Shown one piece after another: positions 8,381-17,192 of a stretch of 64,000 nt of DNA (positions within the stretch are counted from its first letter, which is position 1; every line of letters starts with the position of its first letter). The position numbers and the translations under genes are program-made. The notes below the pieces were generated by a model that worked only from the letters and a program-made list of their open reading frames with translations, ran no database searches and had not been told where the DNA came from. The DNA comes from Enterobacteriaceae bacterium 4M9 (lineage in GTDB: Bacteria > Pseudomonadota > Gammaproteobacteria > Enterobacterales > Enterobacteriaceae): positions 558,001-622,000 of the forward strand of contig JAADJJ010000001.1 of NCBI GenBank assembly GCA_010092695.1. Reading direction: 5' to 3'.

Positions 8381-9406
8381 GTGAGTGTAAACCGTTCCCG
8401 GCGCGTAACGCGTACTGATGTTGCCCGTGAAGCAGGCACCTCGGTGGCGGTAGTGAGCTACGTTATCAATAACGGGCCGCGACCTGTGGCATCACAAACG
8501 CGCCTGAGAGTGCTGGCAGCGATAGAAAAGACCGGCTACCGCCCCAACGGCATTGCGCAAGCGCTGGCATCCGGCACCACGCAAACCTACGGGCTGGTGG
8601 TGCCAAATATCTCCAACCCCTTTATCTCCTCCATGGCGCACGCGTTGCAGCAGGAGGCGTTTGCTGATGGCAAGGTGCTTCTGCTGGGCGATGCCGGAGA
8701 CGACAGGCAGCGCGAGCGGGAAATCATCAATAACCTGCTGCACCGGCAGGTGGACGGACTGATTTACACAAGCGTAGACCGCCATCCGTATATCGACCTG
8801 ATTCTGGCCAACGGTACGCCGTGCGTCATGATTGACCGTATCGACAAAAGCCTGAATGTCAGTTCGATTCAGGTGAATGAAGAGCAGGCGGCGAATCTTG
8901 CAACGCGCCATCTGATTGAACACGGCTATCGCGATATCGGCATCATTTGCGGCCCGACGACGATGCTCAACACGCAGGACAGACTGCGCGGCTGGCGCCA
9001 TGCGCTGGAAGACGCGGGGCTTGGCGTAAATGCGTCGTGGATCTTTTCTACGGATTACACGCGTGCCGGGGGTTATGAGGCAACGCAGCGTCTGCTGCGT
9101 GGGCCACGGCCCAGGGCGCTGTTTACTACCAATGAGCAGCAGGCATTAGGTTGCCTGCGCGCACTGGCGGAACACGACCTGAAAGTCCCTGACGATGTTG
9201 CGTTGGTATGTTTTAACGCAACCCAGGAGTCGCAGTATAACGTGCCGTCATTAACCGCCGTGCGACAGCCGGTTACCCGAATGGCGCAGGCGGCAGTTAG
9301 CATGTTAAAAGCGTGGGACGGCAAAGCGCGTCACCGCGAATTCGCTTTCGATTTTCAACACGGAGAGTCTTGTGGCTGCAAGCCGGTGAAACGTCCGACG
9401 AGCTGA
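8381..9406 (+). CDS. LacI-family transcriptional regulator
   Basis: 341 residues beginning at GTG, with AGG 6 nt upstream. The N-terminal HTH (residues about 10-31, TRTDVAREAGTSVAVVSYVIN) and hinge (YRPNGIAQALASG) precede a type 1 periplasmic-binding-like effector domain. It is encoded between the transporter and the nucleoside hydrolase, and two identical palindromes with a central CpG precede the operon, so it very likely autoregulates the operon. The inducer is probably a nucleoside or ribose derivative (inference). Confidence 0.88.
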   Translation: MSVNRSRRVTRTDVAREAGTSVAVVSYVINNGPRPVASQTRLRVLAAIEKTGYRPNGIAQALASGTTQTYGLVVPNISNPFISSMAHALQQEAFADGKVLLLGDAGDDRQREREIINNLLHRQVDGLIYTSVDRHPYIDLILANGTPCVMIDRIDKSLNVSSIQVNEEQAANLATRHLIEHGYRDIGIICGPTTMLNTQDRLRGWRHALEDAGLGVNASWIFSTDYTRAGGYEATQRLLRGPRPRALFTTNEQQALGCLRALAEHDLKVPDDVALVCFNATQESQYNVPSLTAVRQPVTRMAQAAVSMLKAWDGKARHREFAFDFQHGESCGCKPVKRPTS

Positions 9407-10392
9407 TGCAACGCTGTACAGGTATGCGAGTAATTATTGATTGCGATCCTGGCAACGGGATCCCGGGTGCTAACATTGATGACGGTCTGGCACTTGCTCT
9501 GGCGCTGTCTGCGCCACAAATGCATCTTGAGATGATAACCACCGTTGCGGGCAATACCGCAAGCGAAGTGGGATACGCGGTTGCCTGTAATCTGGTGCGC
9601 GAGTTGGGCGCCAGCGTGCCGGTTTACCGTGGGGCGTCCCACGCGCTGCTGGAGCCTGCCGCGCCGTGGCGCGAGCGCCTGGATAACGCGGTTGATAACA
9701 ATGGCCTGCGCCCGTTATGGCAGAGCGTGACGCCACCGCCCGACTGCGAGCGCACCCAGCCGCTGGCACCTTTTGCGATGGGCGAGCTTATCTGCAATAA
9801 CCCCGGTGAAATTACCTTAGTGGCAATTGGCCCGCTGACCAACGTGGCACTCGCACTGCGTTTGTTCCCGGAGATGGCAAACGCGGTGAAGCGCATTGTG
9901 ATTATGGGCGGCGTGTTTAATGTGCCGGGCTACCTCAAAGACACCAATTTCGGGCTCGACCCGGAAGCGGCGCATATCGTGCTCACCAGCGGCGCGCCCA
10001 TTACGCTTGTGCCAATGGACGTTACCACCCAGACACAAATGGTACACACCGACCTGCTCAGGCTGGCGTCTGTTGAGAATGCCGCCACGCGCTACCTGTC
10101 TCGCACCATGACGCCGTGGATTGATTACTCGATGAAAACGCGCGGTCTACCTGGCTGCTGGATTCACGATGTGCTGACCATCGCCTGGTTGCTTGACCCG
10201 ACCTTATGTGAGAGCGAAACCGATTATCTTGATGTGGCGCTGCATGGCGTGGCGCGTGGCACCACCTGCCGCTACGGCAAGCTTCGGTTGAATGTGGGCG
10301 TGCCTGAGCTACAGGGCGCGCCGGTGCAAATACTGACGACCATCGACAACGCACGGCTGCTGGCGCTGATTGAGGGGTATTTGCAGGCCTAG
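9406..10392 (+). CDS. Inosine/uridine-preferring-type nucleoside hydrolase
   Basis: 328 residues. The N-terminal Asp cluster typical of nucleoside hydrolases is present but split by a short insertion: DCDPGNGIPGANIDD, where RihA/RihB-type enzymes have DCDPGHDD. The GPLTNVALAL and IMGG motifs follow, and the active-site His lies in WIHDVLTIAWLLDP. The enzyme cleaves N-glycosidic bonds of ribonucleosides in the cytoplasm. ATG 9406 overlaps the lacI stop as TGATG, indicating translational coupling; ATG 9424 is an alternative start. Base specificity is not predictable. Confidence 0.85.
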   Translation: MQRCTGMRVIIDCDPGNGIPGANIDDGLALALALSAPQMHLEMITTVAGNTASEVGYAVACNLVRELGASVPVYRGASHALLEPAAPWRERLDNAVDNNGLRPLWQSVTPPPDCERTQPLAPFAMGELICNNPGEITLVAIGPLTNVALALRLFPEMANAVKRIVIMGGVFNVPGYLKDTNFGLDPEAAHIVLTSGAPITLVPMDVTTQTQMVHTDLLRLASVENAATRYLSRTMTPWIDYSMKTRGLPGCWIHDVLTIAWLLDPTLCESETDYLDVALHGVARGTTCRYGKLRLNVGVPELQGAPVQILTTIDNARLLALIEGYLQA

Positions 10393-10420
10393 TTCTGGTT
10401 GAGTTAGCGTGTAAGTCGGG

Positions 10421-10449
10421 AAGCCAGCCGCGTGGCAGCTTGCGTTTTT
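10421..10449 (+). terminator. Possible terminator of the nucleoside hydrolase operon
   Basis: AAGC/GCTT and GCC/GGC arms around GCGT, with an internal asymmetry, are followed by GCGTTTTT about 50 nt after the stop. The stem is imperfect. Confidence 0.4.
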
Positions 10450-10521
10450 AAACCCGTGCTGTGCAGGCGCGGGCAAGGCTGTATCAGGAGGAGGGCGGTC
10501 TACTCTCTGCTGCGGCGCTAT

Positions 10522-11265
10522 TTAGTCGTCGATGCTAAGGTGCTTGAGGACAATCGAACAGGTATAGCGCCCGGCGGGATGGATTGAAATCGTGGTTTCA
10601 AACGTTTCGCCGTGTCTGTCGATATAGCGACGCACGATACGCAGCGCCGGTGAGCCGGTTTCTACTCCTAACACTTTTGCCATCTTTGCAGGCACGCCGA
10701 CCGCCGTAATGCTCTGGTGTACTTCTTTACTGCTGATGCCGTAATGTTCTTTGAGAAGTTCGCTTATCAACGCGTAAGGATCTTGGCGCACCAGCTGGCG
10801 CAGCTTACCGTAGGCCGGGCTGGCATAGCTGTCAGTCCAGCAAATGGGGGCATCTGCTTTCTGATTATCTTCCCGAATACTGGCGATATGCAGCCAGCGT
10901 GTTCCCGGCGGGCACCCCATCACCTGGGCCAGCTCAATATCCGCCACAATCTCATCCACCTTTTTGACGACCCGCAGATTTTGACGCGCCAGCACCCGTA
11001 AATCTTCCAGGTAGGCCAGCGAGTGGCTTGGTGCATTATCTTTCGGGCTGTCGCTAACGTGGGTTCCTGCCCCTTTACGCCGGGAAATAAGCCCCTGTTC
11101 GCTGAGGCTGCGCAGTGCTTCGCGCACGGTATGGCGGCTGACATCGTAAGCTTCGCAAAGCTCTTTTTCAGTAGGGAACAGCGAGCCTGCCGGATATTTG
11201 CCTGAGGCAATATCCGCAGCCAGTTCGCGGGCAATACGCTGGTACAGAGACTCTTTCATCACCAT
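10522..11265 (-). CDS. GntR/HutC-family transcriptional regulator
   Basis: 247 residues from ATG 11265. The N-terminal GntR winged helix (residues about 5-70, with FPTEKELCEAYDVSRHTVREAL) precedes a UTRA effector-binding domain ending in IHPAGRYTCSIVL. In-frame GTG 11295 would add 10 residues but lacks a Shine-Dalgarno; ATG 11259 is also possible. It is divergent from the lyase-permease operon, and three repeats of a palindrome fill the shared promoter. It probably represses that operon until a substrate-derived ligand binds. Confidence 0.85.
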   Translation of the reverse strand: MVMKESLYQRIARELAADIASGKYPAGSLFPTEKELCEAYDVSRHTVREALRSLSEQGLISRRKGAGTHVSDSPKDNAPSHSLAYLEDLRVLARQNLRVVKKVDEIVADIELAQVMGCPPGTRWLHIASIREDNQKADAPICWTDSYASPAYGKLRQLVRQDPYALISELLKEHYGISSKEVHQSITAVGVPAKMAKVLGVETGSPALRIVRRYIDRHGETFETTISIHPAGRYTCSIVLKHLSIDD

Positions 11266-11322
11266 TTTCTTCAAAAAATTACCGATCGTAGTCACAAAAG
11301 CAAACGCCAGATCTTTTCTTTA

Positions 11323-11373
11323 AAATGTACGGTCATTATAAAATGTCCGTACATTTTATTTGTCCGGACATTT
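11323..11373. promoter_or_regulatory. Triple operator between GntR regulator and lyase operon
   Basis: Three copies of the dyad AAATGTnCGnACATTT are centred near 11330.5, 11348.5 and 11365.5. The middle copy (11341-11356) has one asymmetric pair, the right copy contains the perfect core TGTCCGGACA, and the left copy is weaker. Spacing is 17-18 bp. These are probably bound by the GntR protein encoded at 10522. Confidence 0.6.
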
Positions 11374-11449
11374 AGCTTCCCGCTCCAGCACATCAAGCCT
11401 GCCGGACGTTGCGCAGTTTACCACTAATCCAACCCACAAAGGGGGTTTT

Positions 11450-12802
11450 ATGGCATCCACGGTTATTGATTCCATCCTGTTCAAAGATGCGTTTGGCACA
11501 CCGCAAATGCGCGCTATTTTTGATGACCACACGCTTATTCGCAAATACGTTGAGGTCGAAATTGCTCTGGCGAAAGCCGAGGCGCGTTGTGGCGTCATTC
11601 CACAGGAAGCGGCGGACGAAATCGCCGCAAAATGTAACGCCGATACGCTGGATTTCGACCTGTTGCGCCATGAAACCGAAATCGTGGGCTATCCGATTCT
11701 GCCGCTGGTGCACCAGATTTCTAAGCAGGCTGGTGAATCCGGTGGCTACGTGCACTGGGGGGCGACCACACAGGACATCATGGATACCGCCGTTGTGCTG
11801 CAAATTCGCGACGCTTTTGACATTGTAGACGCAGATATTAGCAAGTTACGCAGCATTCTCGCCGAACTGGCCCTGCGCTACCGCGATACGCCAATGGCCG
11901 GGCGCACCCATCTACAGCAGGCGCTCCCCATCACGTTTGGTTACAAGGCCGCCATTTGGCTGGATATGTTTAACCGCCATGCCGAGCGTCTGGAGCAGGC
12001 ACGCCCGCGCGTGTTGGTGGGTGAGTTTGCGGGGGCAGCAGGTACGCTGGCGTCTCTTGGTGATAAAGGCCTGGCAGTGCAGCAAGCCATGATGGAGGTG
12101 CTGGGCCTCGGCGTTCCGGTTTCGACTTGGCACGTGGCGCGCGATGGTTTTGCTGAGGCAGTCAACCTGCTGGGTGTCATTACCGGCTCCTTAGGGAAAA
12201 TCGCCTATGACGTTATGTTGCTTGCCGCCAATGAGTTTGCAGAGTTGTACGAACCCTTTGTCAAAGGCCGTGGTGCCAGTAGCACCATGCCCCAGAAGCG
12301 TAACCCTATTTCCAGTGAACTGATGCTCGCCTGTGCCAAAGGTGTCCGTCAGCATGCCGGTTTAATGCTTGATGCGATGGTTCAGGATCTGGAGCGCGCG
12401 ACCGGGCCGTGGCACGCCGAGTGGATAGCCATTCCTGAAAGCTTCATTTTAACCGCCGGTGCCCTTCACCAGGCGAAGTTTATGCTTGGCGGGCTGATTG
12501 TTGACGAGCAGGCAATGGCGCGAAACCTTGATATGACGAAAGGGCTGATTGTGGCGGAGGCCGTCATGATGGGGCTGGCACCGTATATCGGGCGTCAGGA
12601 CGCACACGATGTGGTGTATGACGCCTGCCGTGTGGTGAACGAGAAAGGGGGGCGGCTGGCCGACGTGCTCAACGCCATGCCGGGTGTCTCCAGCCGTCTC
12701 GACCCGCAGCTCATCGAACGCCTGACCGATCCGGCCAACTATCTGGGCATGGCGCCACAGATGGTCGATCGGGTGTTGGCGACGTTTGCCGGGCGCAAAT
12801 AA
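11450..12802 (+). CDS. Fumarase/aspartase-superfamily lyase (PurB/PcaB-like)
   Basis: 450 residues from ATG 11450 (GGGGG 4 nt upstream). It carries the superfamily signature GASSTMPQKRNP near residue 280, the GYVHWGATTQDIMDT region and the GRTHLQQA region that contribute to the shared active site. Such homotetrameric enzymes eliminate or cycloisomerise, often releasing fumarate (adenylosuccinate, argininosuccinate, N-succinyl compounds) or acting on 3-carboxymuconate. It pairs with a dicarboxylate-type permease and a dedicated GntR regulator, so a catabolic role on an imported succinyl or carboxylate substrate is inferred. It is not the housekeeping purB by context. Confidence 0.75.
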   Translation: MASTVIDSILFKDAFGTPQMRAIFDDHTLIRKYVEVEIALAKAEARCGVIPQEAADEIAAKCNADTLDFDLLRHETEIVGYPILPLVHQISKQAGESGGYVHWGATTQDIMDTAVVLQIRDAFDIVDADISKLRSILAELALRYRDTPMAGRTHLQQALPITFGYKAAIWLDMFNRHAERLEQARPRVLVGEFAGAAGTLASLGDKGLAVQQAMMEVLGLGVPVSTWHVARDGFAEAVNLLGVITGSLGKIAYDVMLLAANEFAELYEPFVKGRGASSTMPQKRNPISSELMLACAKGVRQHAGLMLDAMVQDLERATGPWHAEWIAIPESFILTAGALHQAKFMLGGLIVDEQAMARNLDMTKGLIVAEAVMMGLAPYIGRQDAHDVVYDACRVVNEKGGRLADVLNAMPGVSSRLDPQLIERLTDPANYLGMAPQMVDRVLATFAGRK

Positions 12803-12838
12803 CCTGGGTTAGTTATCCATCAGCATGAGGAGATGATT

Positions 12839-14260
12839 ATGTCATCGACATCATCCAGGGGAAAAACCATCGTCGCCTTTGCGGTTCCGCTGGCCGTCGG
12901 CGCCATTATTTGGTTCTTTCCGGTGCCGGACGGGTTAACGCCTCAGGCCTGGCATATGTTTGCTATTTTTGCTGCCACTATCGCTGCCATCCTGACACAG
13001 CCGCTCCCTTCCGGGGCGGTGATGTTGATTTCGCTGTGTGTGGTGATTTTCACTAAAACTCTGCCGGAAGCAAAAGCACTGTCCGGATTTGCCAGTGGCA
13101 CCGTCTGGCTAATTTTCTGTGCCTACGTGCTCTCTCTGGGGTTTGTGACCTCCGGGTTGGGTAAACGCATTGCCTATAAGATGCTGTCGCTATTTGGCAG
13201 TAGCAGTCTTGGGATTGCGTATTCGCTGGGGGTGTCCGACCTGATTATGGCTCCGGCGATGCCGTCGGTGACGGCGCGTTCGGGCGGAATTATCTTTCCC
13301 ATTTCCCGTTCAATTAATGAGGTTCTCGATTCGGCACCGGGGCCATCAGGAAAACGCATTGGTAACTTTCTGACGATGGTCTGTTTTCAATTCACACCCA
13401 TTACTGGGGCCATATTCCTGACGGGCATGGCGGCTAATCCGCTGGTGGGTAGCCTCGCAAAATCGACACTTGGCGTGGATATCACCTGGGGAGGCTGGTT
13501 TATCGCCGCAGTCGTGCCCGCAATGGTGTGTTTTCTGCTGATGCCACTACTGGTTTATAAACTCGTTAACCCAGAGCTAAAGCGTACGCCGCAGGCCAAA
13601 GAGATGGGGCGTCGCTCACTGGCAGAATTGGGTGCCATGAGCCGCGCGGAGAAAAAAGTGGCGTTGGGTTTTATCCTGGCCCTCGTGGGCTGGGGCACCA
13701 GTCTTATCACCGGTTTGTCTGCGACTGCGGTGGGGTTGGGGCTGGCGGCCTATCTTTTTGCTTCGCGGGCCGTGGACTGGAAGGCATTGCTGAATGATCA
13801 TGCTGCCTGGGATACGGTTATCTGGTTTAGCGTCATCATCAGTCTGGCAAACGGTCTTGGTGAGCTGGGGTTCATTCAGTGGATGACCGAACGGTTAGGT
13901 GGCGCTATTGCGGGCTTCGGCGCTATGCAGGCGTTTATCATTCTGGGATTGCTGTATATCTACGTTCACTATTTATTCGCGACAGCATCCGGGCATGTGG
14001 CTGCGTTGTATGCGCCTTTCGCCGCGACGGCGATCGCCGCCGGCGCACCGCCAATGATGGTGGCAATCTGTTTTGGTATTTTCAGCAACCTGATGTGGGG
14101 AAATACCGAATATGGCGGCGGTCCGGGGCCGGTTTATTTTGGCCAGGGATATTTCGAGCGCCCGACATTTTACAAAATTAATTTATGTGTAGTGACCTTT
14201 AACGTCGCTGTGACGTTTATCGTCGGTATGTTGTGGTGGAAGTTATTAGGCTTTTACTGA
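12839..14260 (+). CDS. DASS-family (CitT/TtdT-like) anion permease
   Basis: 473 residues, about 12 hydrophobic segments, with family landmarks such as SGFASGTVWLIFCAYVLS, SVTARSGGIIFPI, HYLFATASGHVAALYAPF and GNTEYGGGPGPVYFG. The SLC13/DASS family imports or exchanges di- and tricarboxylates across the inner membrane. ATG 12839 is preferred because GAGGAG (12827-12832) is 6 nt upstream; ATG 12833 would abut it. It lies 36 bp after the lyase gene, so they form one transcription unit. Confidence 0.85.
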   Translation: MSSTSSRGKTIVAFAVPLAVGAIIWFFPVPDGLTPQAWHMFAIFAATIAAILTQPLPSGAVMLISLCVVIFTKTLPEAKALSGFASGTVWLIFCAYVLSLGFVTSGLGKRIAYKMLSLFGSSSLGIAYSLGVSDLIMAPAMPSVTARSGGIIFPISRSINEVLDSAPGPSGKRIGNFLTMVCFQFTPITGAIFLTGMAANPLVGSLAKSTLGVDITWGGWFIAAVVPAMVCFLLMPLLVYKLVNPELKRTPQAKEMGRRSLAELGAMSRAEKKVALGFILALVGWGTSLITGLSATAVGLGLAAYLFASRAVDWKALLNDHAAWDTVIWFSVIISLANGLGELGFIQWMTERLGGAIAGFGAMQAFIILGLLYIYVHYLFATASGHVAALYAPFAATAIAAGAPPMMVAICFGIFSNLMWGNTEYGGGPGPVYFGQGYFERPTFYKINLCVVTFNVAVTFIVGMLWWKLLGFY

Positions 14261-14298
14261 CCCAATACCGATAGCCAGTCAAAAGGGAGAAAGGAGAG

Positions 14299-14532
14299 AT
14301 GGACACTTTCCAGCAGTCCTGCCAGACTGCGTGGCACTTCGTGCAGGCCCATGGCAGAACAACGTCTCAGGATGTCAGAAAGCATTGTCACTATAAATTT
14401 CACGAATGGCGCGATATTTTATTTCATCTGCGGGTGCATTACGGTGTCATCAGCATTCGAGGCAAAGGGATATTTATTGACGACGCAACGTATCAGCGCT
14501 GGCTGATACAACGTCGCGAGCCCTGGAAATAA
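14299..14532 (+). CDS. Small protein of unknown function (77 aa)
   Basis: It begins 38 bp after the permease gene with a strong AAAGGAGAG-type Shine-Dalgarno, so it is likely translated and co-transcribed. The composition is basic and rich in His and Trp. The pattern of two short helices and a beta hairpin-like tail (VISIRGKGIFI) resembles a small winged helix, which is inference only. I do not recognise the family. Confidence 0.55.
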   Translation: MDTFQQSCQTAWHFVQAHGRTTSQDVRKHCHYKFHEWRDILFHLRVHYGVISIRGKGIFIDDATYQRWLIQRREPWK

Positions 14533-14650
14533 CGTCGCCGGCGTATTGGGTCAACCTTTGAGCGGTGAGCATCAGGCTCTGCATAATGACTTATGCCACA
14601 TATCCTGTGCCGGTCTGGTTACCGAAAGGTCAGTCCGGGTAGTTATTTCA

Positions 14651-14684
14651 GCAATAAATAAAGGCCAGATGATTATCTGGCCTT
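14651..14684 (-). terminator. Rho-independent terminator of gor
   Basis: A perfect 10-bp stem, AAGGCCAGAT at 14661-14670 facing ATCTGGCCTT at 14675-14684, is followed on the minus strand by TTTATTTATT. Confidence 0.7.
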
Positions 14685-14731
14685 ATGTGATATTTCAGCA
14701 ATCGCAACGCAGGCGGCTGCGCTTTTTGCTA

Positions 14732-16084
14732 TCAACGCATCGTCACAAACTCTTCTGCTGCCGTCGGGTGAATCGCCACGGTGTTGTCAAAGTCCTGCTT
14801 GGTCGCACCCATCTTCAGCGCCACGGCAAAGCCCTGCAACATTTCGTCCATGCCGGAGCCAATCCCATGAATGCCGACGATTTTCTCGTCTGCACCTACG
14901 CACACCAGCTTCATACGGCACGGCTGGCGGTGGCTGGTCACGGCGGTGTACATGGCGGTGAAGGAGGACTTGTACACCTTCACGGCGTCGTCACCGTACT
15001 GCTCGCGCGCCTGCGGCTCGGTCAGGCCAACGGTGCCAATCGGCGGGTGGCTGAACACCACGGTTGGCACGTTGCTGTAATCCAGGTGCTCGTTCGGCTT
15101 GTTGTTAAACAGGCGCTCAGACAGGCGGCGTCCAGCGGCTACTGCCACCGGCGTTAACTCGATGTGGCCGGTGTTATCACCCACGGCGTAAATGCCCGCA
15201 ACGTTGGTATTCTGGAATTTATCGACGACGATATAGCCTTTTTCGTCGGTCTTCACGCCCGTTGCCGCCAGATTGAAATTATCGGTCGCCGGTTCGCGGC
15301 CAATGGCCCAAATCAGGCAATCCACGGTCTGGCTACGGCCATCTTCCAGCGTCAGCGTCAGGCTGCCGTCGGCGTTTTTCACCACTGACTTCGGCACCGC
15401 CTGCGTGTGCAATTGCGGGCCTTCGGCGGCCATCACTTCAACGAGCGTTTCAACAATCAGCGGGTCAAAGCTGCGCAGCGGCGCGTGTTTGCGCACAAAC
15501 AGGTGGGTTTCGGCACCGAGGCCGTTCACCACACCGGCGATTTCTACCGCAATGTAGCCTGCGCCCACAACCGCCACGCGTTTTGGTAGCGCCGGTAGCG
15601 CAAAGAAACCGTCGGAATCAATGCCGTGCTCCACGCCCGGGATCTGCGGGTGGCTCGGGCGGCCGCCGGTGGCAATCAGGATGTGGTCGGCGGTAATCTG
15701 TTCACCGTTCACTTCCACCGTGTGCGCGTCCACAAAACGGGCAAAGCCGTGGATGACATCCACTTTATTTTTGCCAAGCACGTTGTCATAAGAGGTGTGG
15801 ATACGGTCGATGTAGGCGGTGCGGCTGGCAACCAGCTTGTCCCAGTCGAGGTTGTTGAGCGTGGCGTCAAAGCCGTAATCCGGGCCGTACAGGCGAATCG
15901 CCTCCGCGATTTGTGCAGCATGCCACATCACTTTTTTCGGTACACAACCCACGTTCACGCAGGTGCCGCCAAGCTCTTTGGCTTCAATCAGCGCGCACTT
16001 TTTGCCATACATGGCCGCACGGTTAATGGAGGCAATACCGCCGCTGCCGCCGCCGATTGCAATGTAGTCGTAATGTTTCGTCAT
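14732..16084 (-). CDS. gor: Glutathione reductase
   Basis: 450 residues, the same length as E. coli Gor. It has the N-terminal FAD motif GGGSGG, the redox-active disulfide in GGTCVNVGCVPKK (Cys about 42 and 47), the NADPH-binding GAGYIAVEIAG, the second FAD motif IYAVGD and the C-terminal catalytic HPTAAEE. It is a cytoplasmic homodimer that reduces GSSG with NADPH. Start ATG 16084 begins the MTKHYDYIAIGGG sequence expected for Gor; an upstream in-frame extension is unlikely. Confidence 0.97.
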   Translation of the reverse strand: MTKHYDYIAIGGGSGGIASINRAAMYGKKCALIEAKELGGTCVNVGCVPKKVMWHAAQIAEAIRLYGPDYGFDATLNNLDWDKLVASRTAYIDRIHTSYDNVLGKNKVDVIHGFARFVDAHTVEVNGEQITADHILIATGGRPSHPQIPGVEHGIDSDGFFALPALPKRVAVVGAGYIAVEIAGVVNGLGAETHLFVRKHAPLRSFDPLIVETLVEVMAAEGPQLHTQAVPKSVVKNADGSLTLTLEDGRSQTVDCLIWAIGREPATDNFNLAATGVKTDEKGYIVVDKFQNTNVAGIYAVGDNTGHIELTPVAVAAGRRLSERLFNNKPNEHLDYSNVPTVVFSHPPIGTVGLTEPQAREQYGDDAVKVYKSSFTAMYTAVTSHRQPCRMKLVCVGADEKIVGIHGIGSGMDEMLQGFAVALKMGATKQDFDNTVAIHPTAAEEFVTMR

Positions 16085-16165
16085 GGCCGTTACCTTACGT
16101 GAGTCTGTCAGGCGCGAATTATCGCGCAATGAAATAAAGGTTTTGTCTGTTGCTGAAATCGCTGT

Positions 16166-17008
16166 TTATTCCGGCACAATCCAGTTAATGGTTGTATGAC
16201 CGGTTCCCGCTGGCACCAGTTTACGGTGCAGCCACGGCAGGAGCGTGGTCATCTGTTGCTCCAGCTTCCAGGGCGGGTTGATAACAATCATGCCGGAGGC
16301 GGTCATGCCGCGCTGGTCGCTGTCCGGGCGTACCGCCAGTTCAAGTTGCAGAATGCGACGGATACCGGTGGCTTCAAGATCGTGAATCATGCGTTTGATT
16401 TGCTGGCGCAATACCACCGGGTACCACAGCGCGTAAACGCCGGTTGCAAAGCGCTTGTAGCCTTCGTTGATGCCAGCAACCACCGCCTGGTAGTCGGTTT
16501 TTAGCTCATAAGGCGGGTCGATGAGGATAAGCCCGCGGCGTGAGGCCGGCGGCAGTTTGGACTTAAGCTGCTGGTAGCCATCGCCACGCGTTACCGTGGC
16601 GCGCTCGTCATCGCGAAACTCCGCGCGCAGCAGCGGGAAGTCGCTCGGGTGCAGTTCGGTCATTAACAGCTGGTCCTGCGGGCGCATCAGCTCGCGGGCA
16701 ATCAGCGGTGAGCCAGGGTAATAGCGCAACTGGCCGCTGCGGTTAAAGGCGCTGACCGCGTTCAGGTACGGCTCCAGTTCAGCGGGGGTGTCGTCCTGCT
16801 GCCAGATGCGGGCAATGCCTTCCATATATTCGCCGGTGCGCTCCGCATGGGCGCTGGAAAGCTGGTAGCGCCCGGCCCCCGCGTGGGTGTCGAGGTAGAG
16901 AAACGGTTTCTCTTTCTCTTTTAGCGCTTCCAGAATCAGGCTCTGGACGGTGTGCTTAAGGACATCGGCGTGGTTGCCGGCGTGGAAACTGTGGCGGTAG
17001 CTGAGCAT
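16166..17008 (-). CDS. rlmJ: 23S rRNA (adenine-2030-N6)-methyltransferase RlmJ
   Basis: 280 residues beginning MLSYRHSFHAGNHADVLKH, the E. coli RlmJ start. A SAM-binding Rossmann fold is present, with the LDTHAGAGRY motif and the catalytic DPPYE motif near residue 164 of N6-adenine methyltransferases. It modifies A2030 in 23S rRNA. A longer in-frame start exists at 17107 but is not needed. It lies next to gor and divergent from prlC, as in E. coli. Confidence 0.95.
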   Translation of the reverse strand: MLSYRHSFHAGNHADVLKHTVQSLILEALKEKEKPFLYLDTHAGAGRYQLSSAHAERTGEYMEGIARIWQQDDTPAELEPYLNAVSAFNRSGQLRYYPGSPLIARELMRPQDQLLMTELHPSDFPLLRAEFRDDERATVTRGDGYQQLKSKLPPASRRGLILIDPPYELKTDYQAVVAGINEGYKRFATGVYALWYPVVLRQQIKRMIHDLEATGIRRILQLELAVRPDSDQRGMTASGMIVINPPWKLEQQMTTLLPWLHRKLVPAGTGHTTINWIVPE

Positions 17009-17106
17009 GCGGGCTGCGTTTTCCAAAAAAGTGTGGGAGTCAGATATCCCGCCAGTATATACCCAAACGCCTGCGAGTTGCAGGAAGGCAAGCGCCGCGC
17101 TTGCCA

Positions 17107-17136
17107 TTGAAATTCACTACACTAACCCTCATGCTA
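17107..17136 (+). promoter_or_regulatory. Candidate sigma-32 promoter of prlC
   Basis: TTGAAA at 17107-17112 and CCCTCATGCTA at 17126-17136 are 13 nt apart, close to the heat-shock consensus (CTTGAA, 11-16 nt, CCCCAT). E. coli prlC is reported to be under heat-shock control, which supports the call. Confidence 0.45.
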
Positions 17137-17192
17137 CAAAGTAATTGTCGCTGCATGATGCGCTAAACAAACAACATTTCAGGACCGAGCCT

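Noticed and set aside
14546..15157. Open frame of 203 codons overlapping the 3' end of gor
   Set aside because: It is antisense to gor over most of its length and has no recognisable features.
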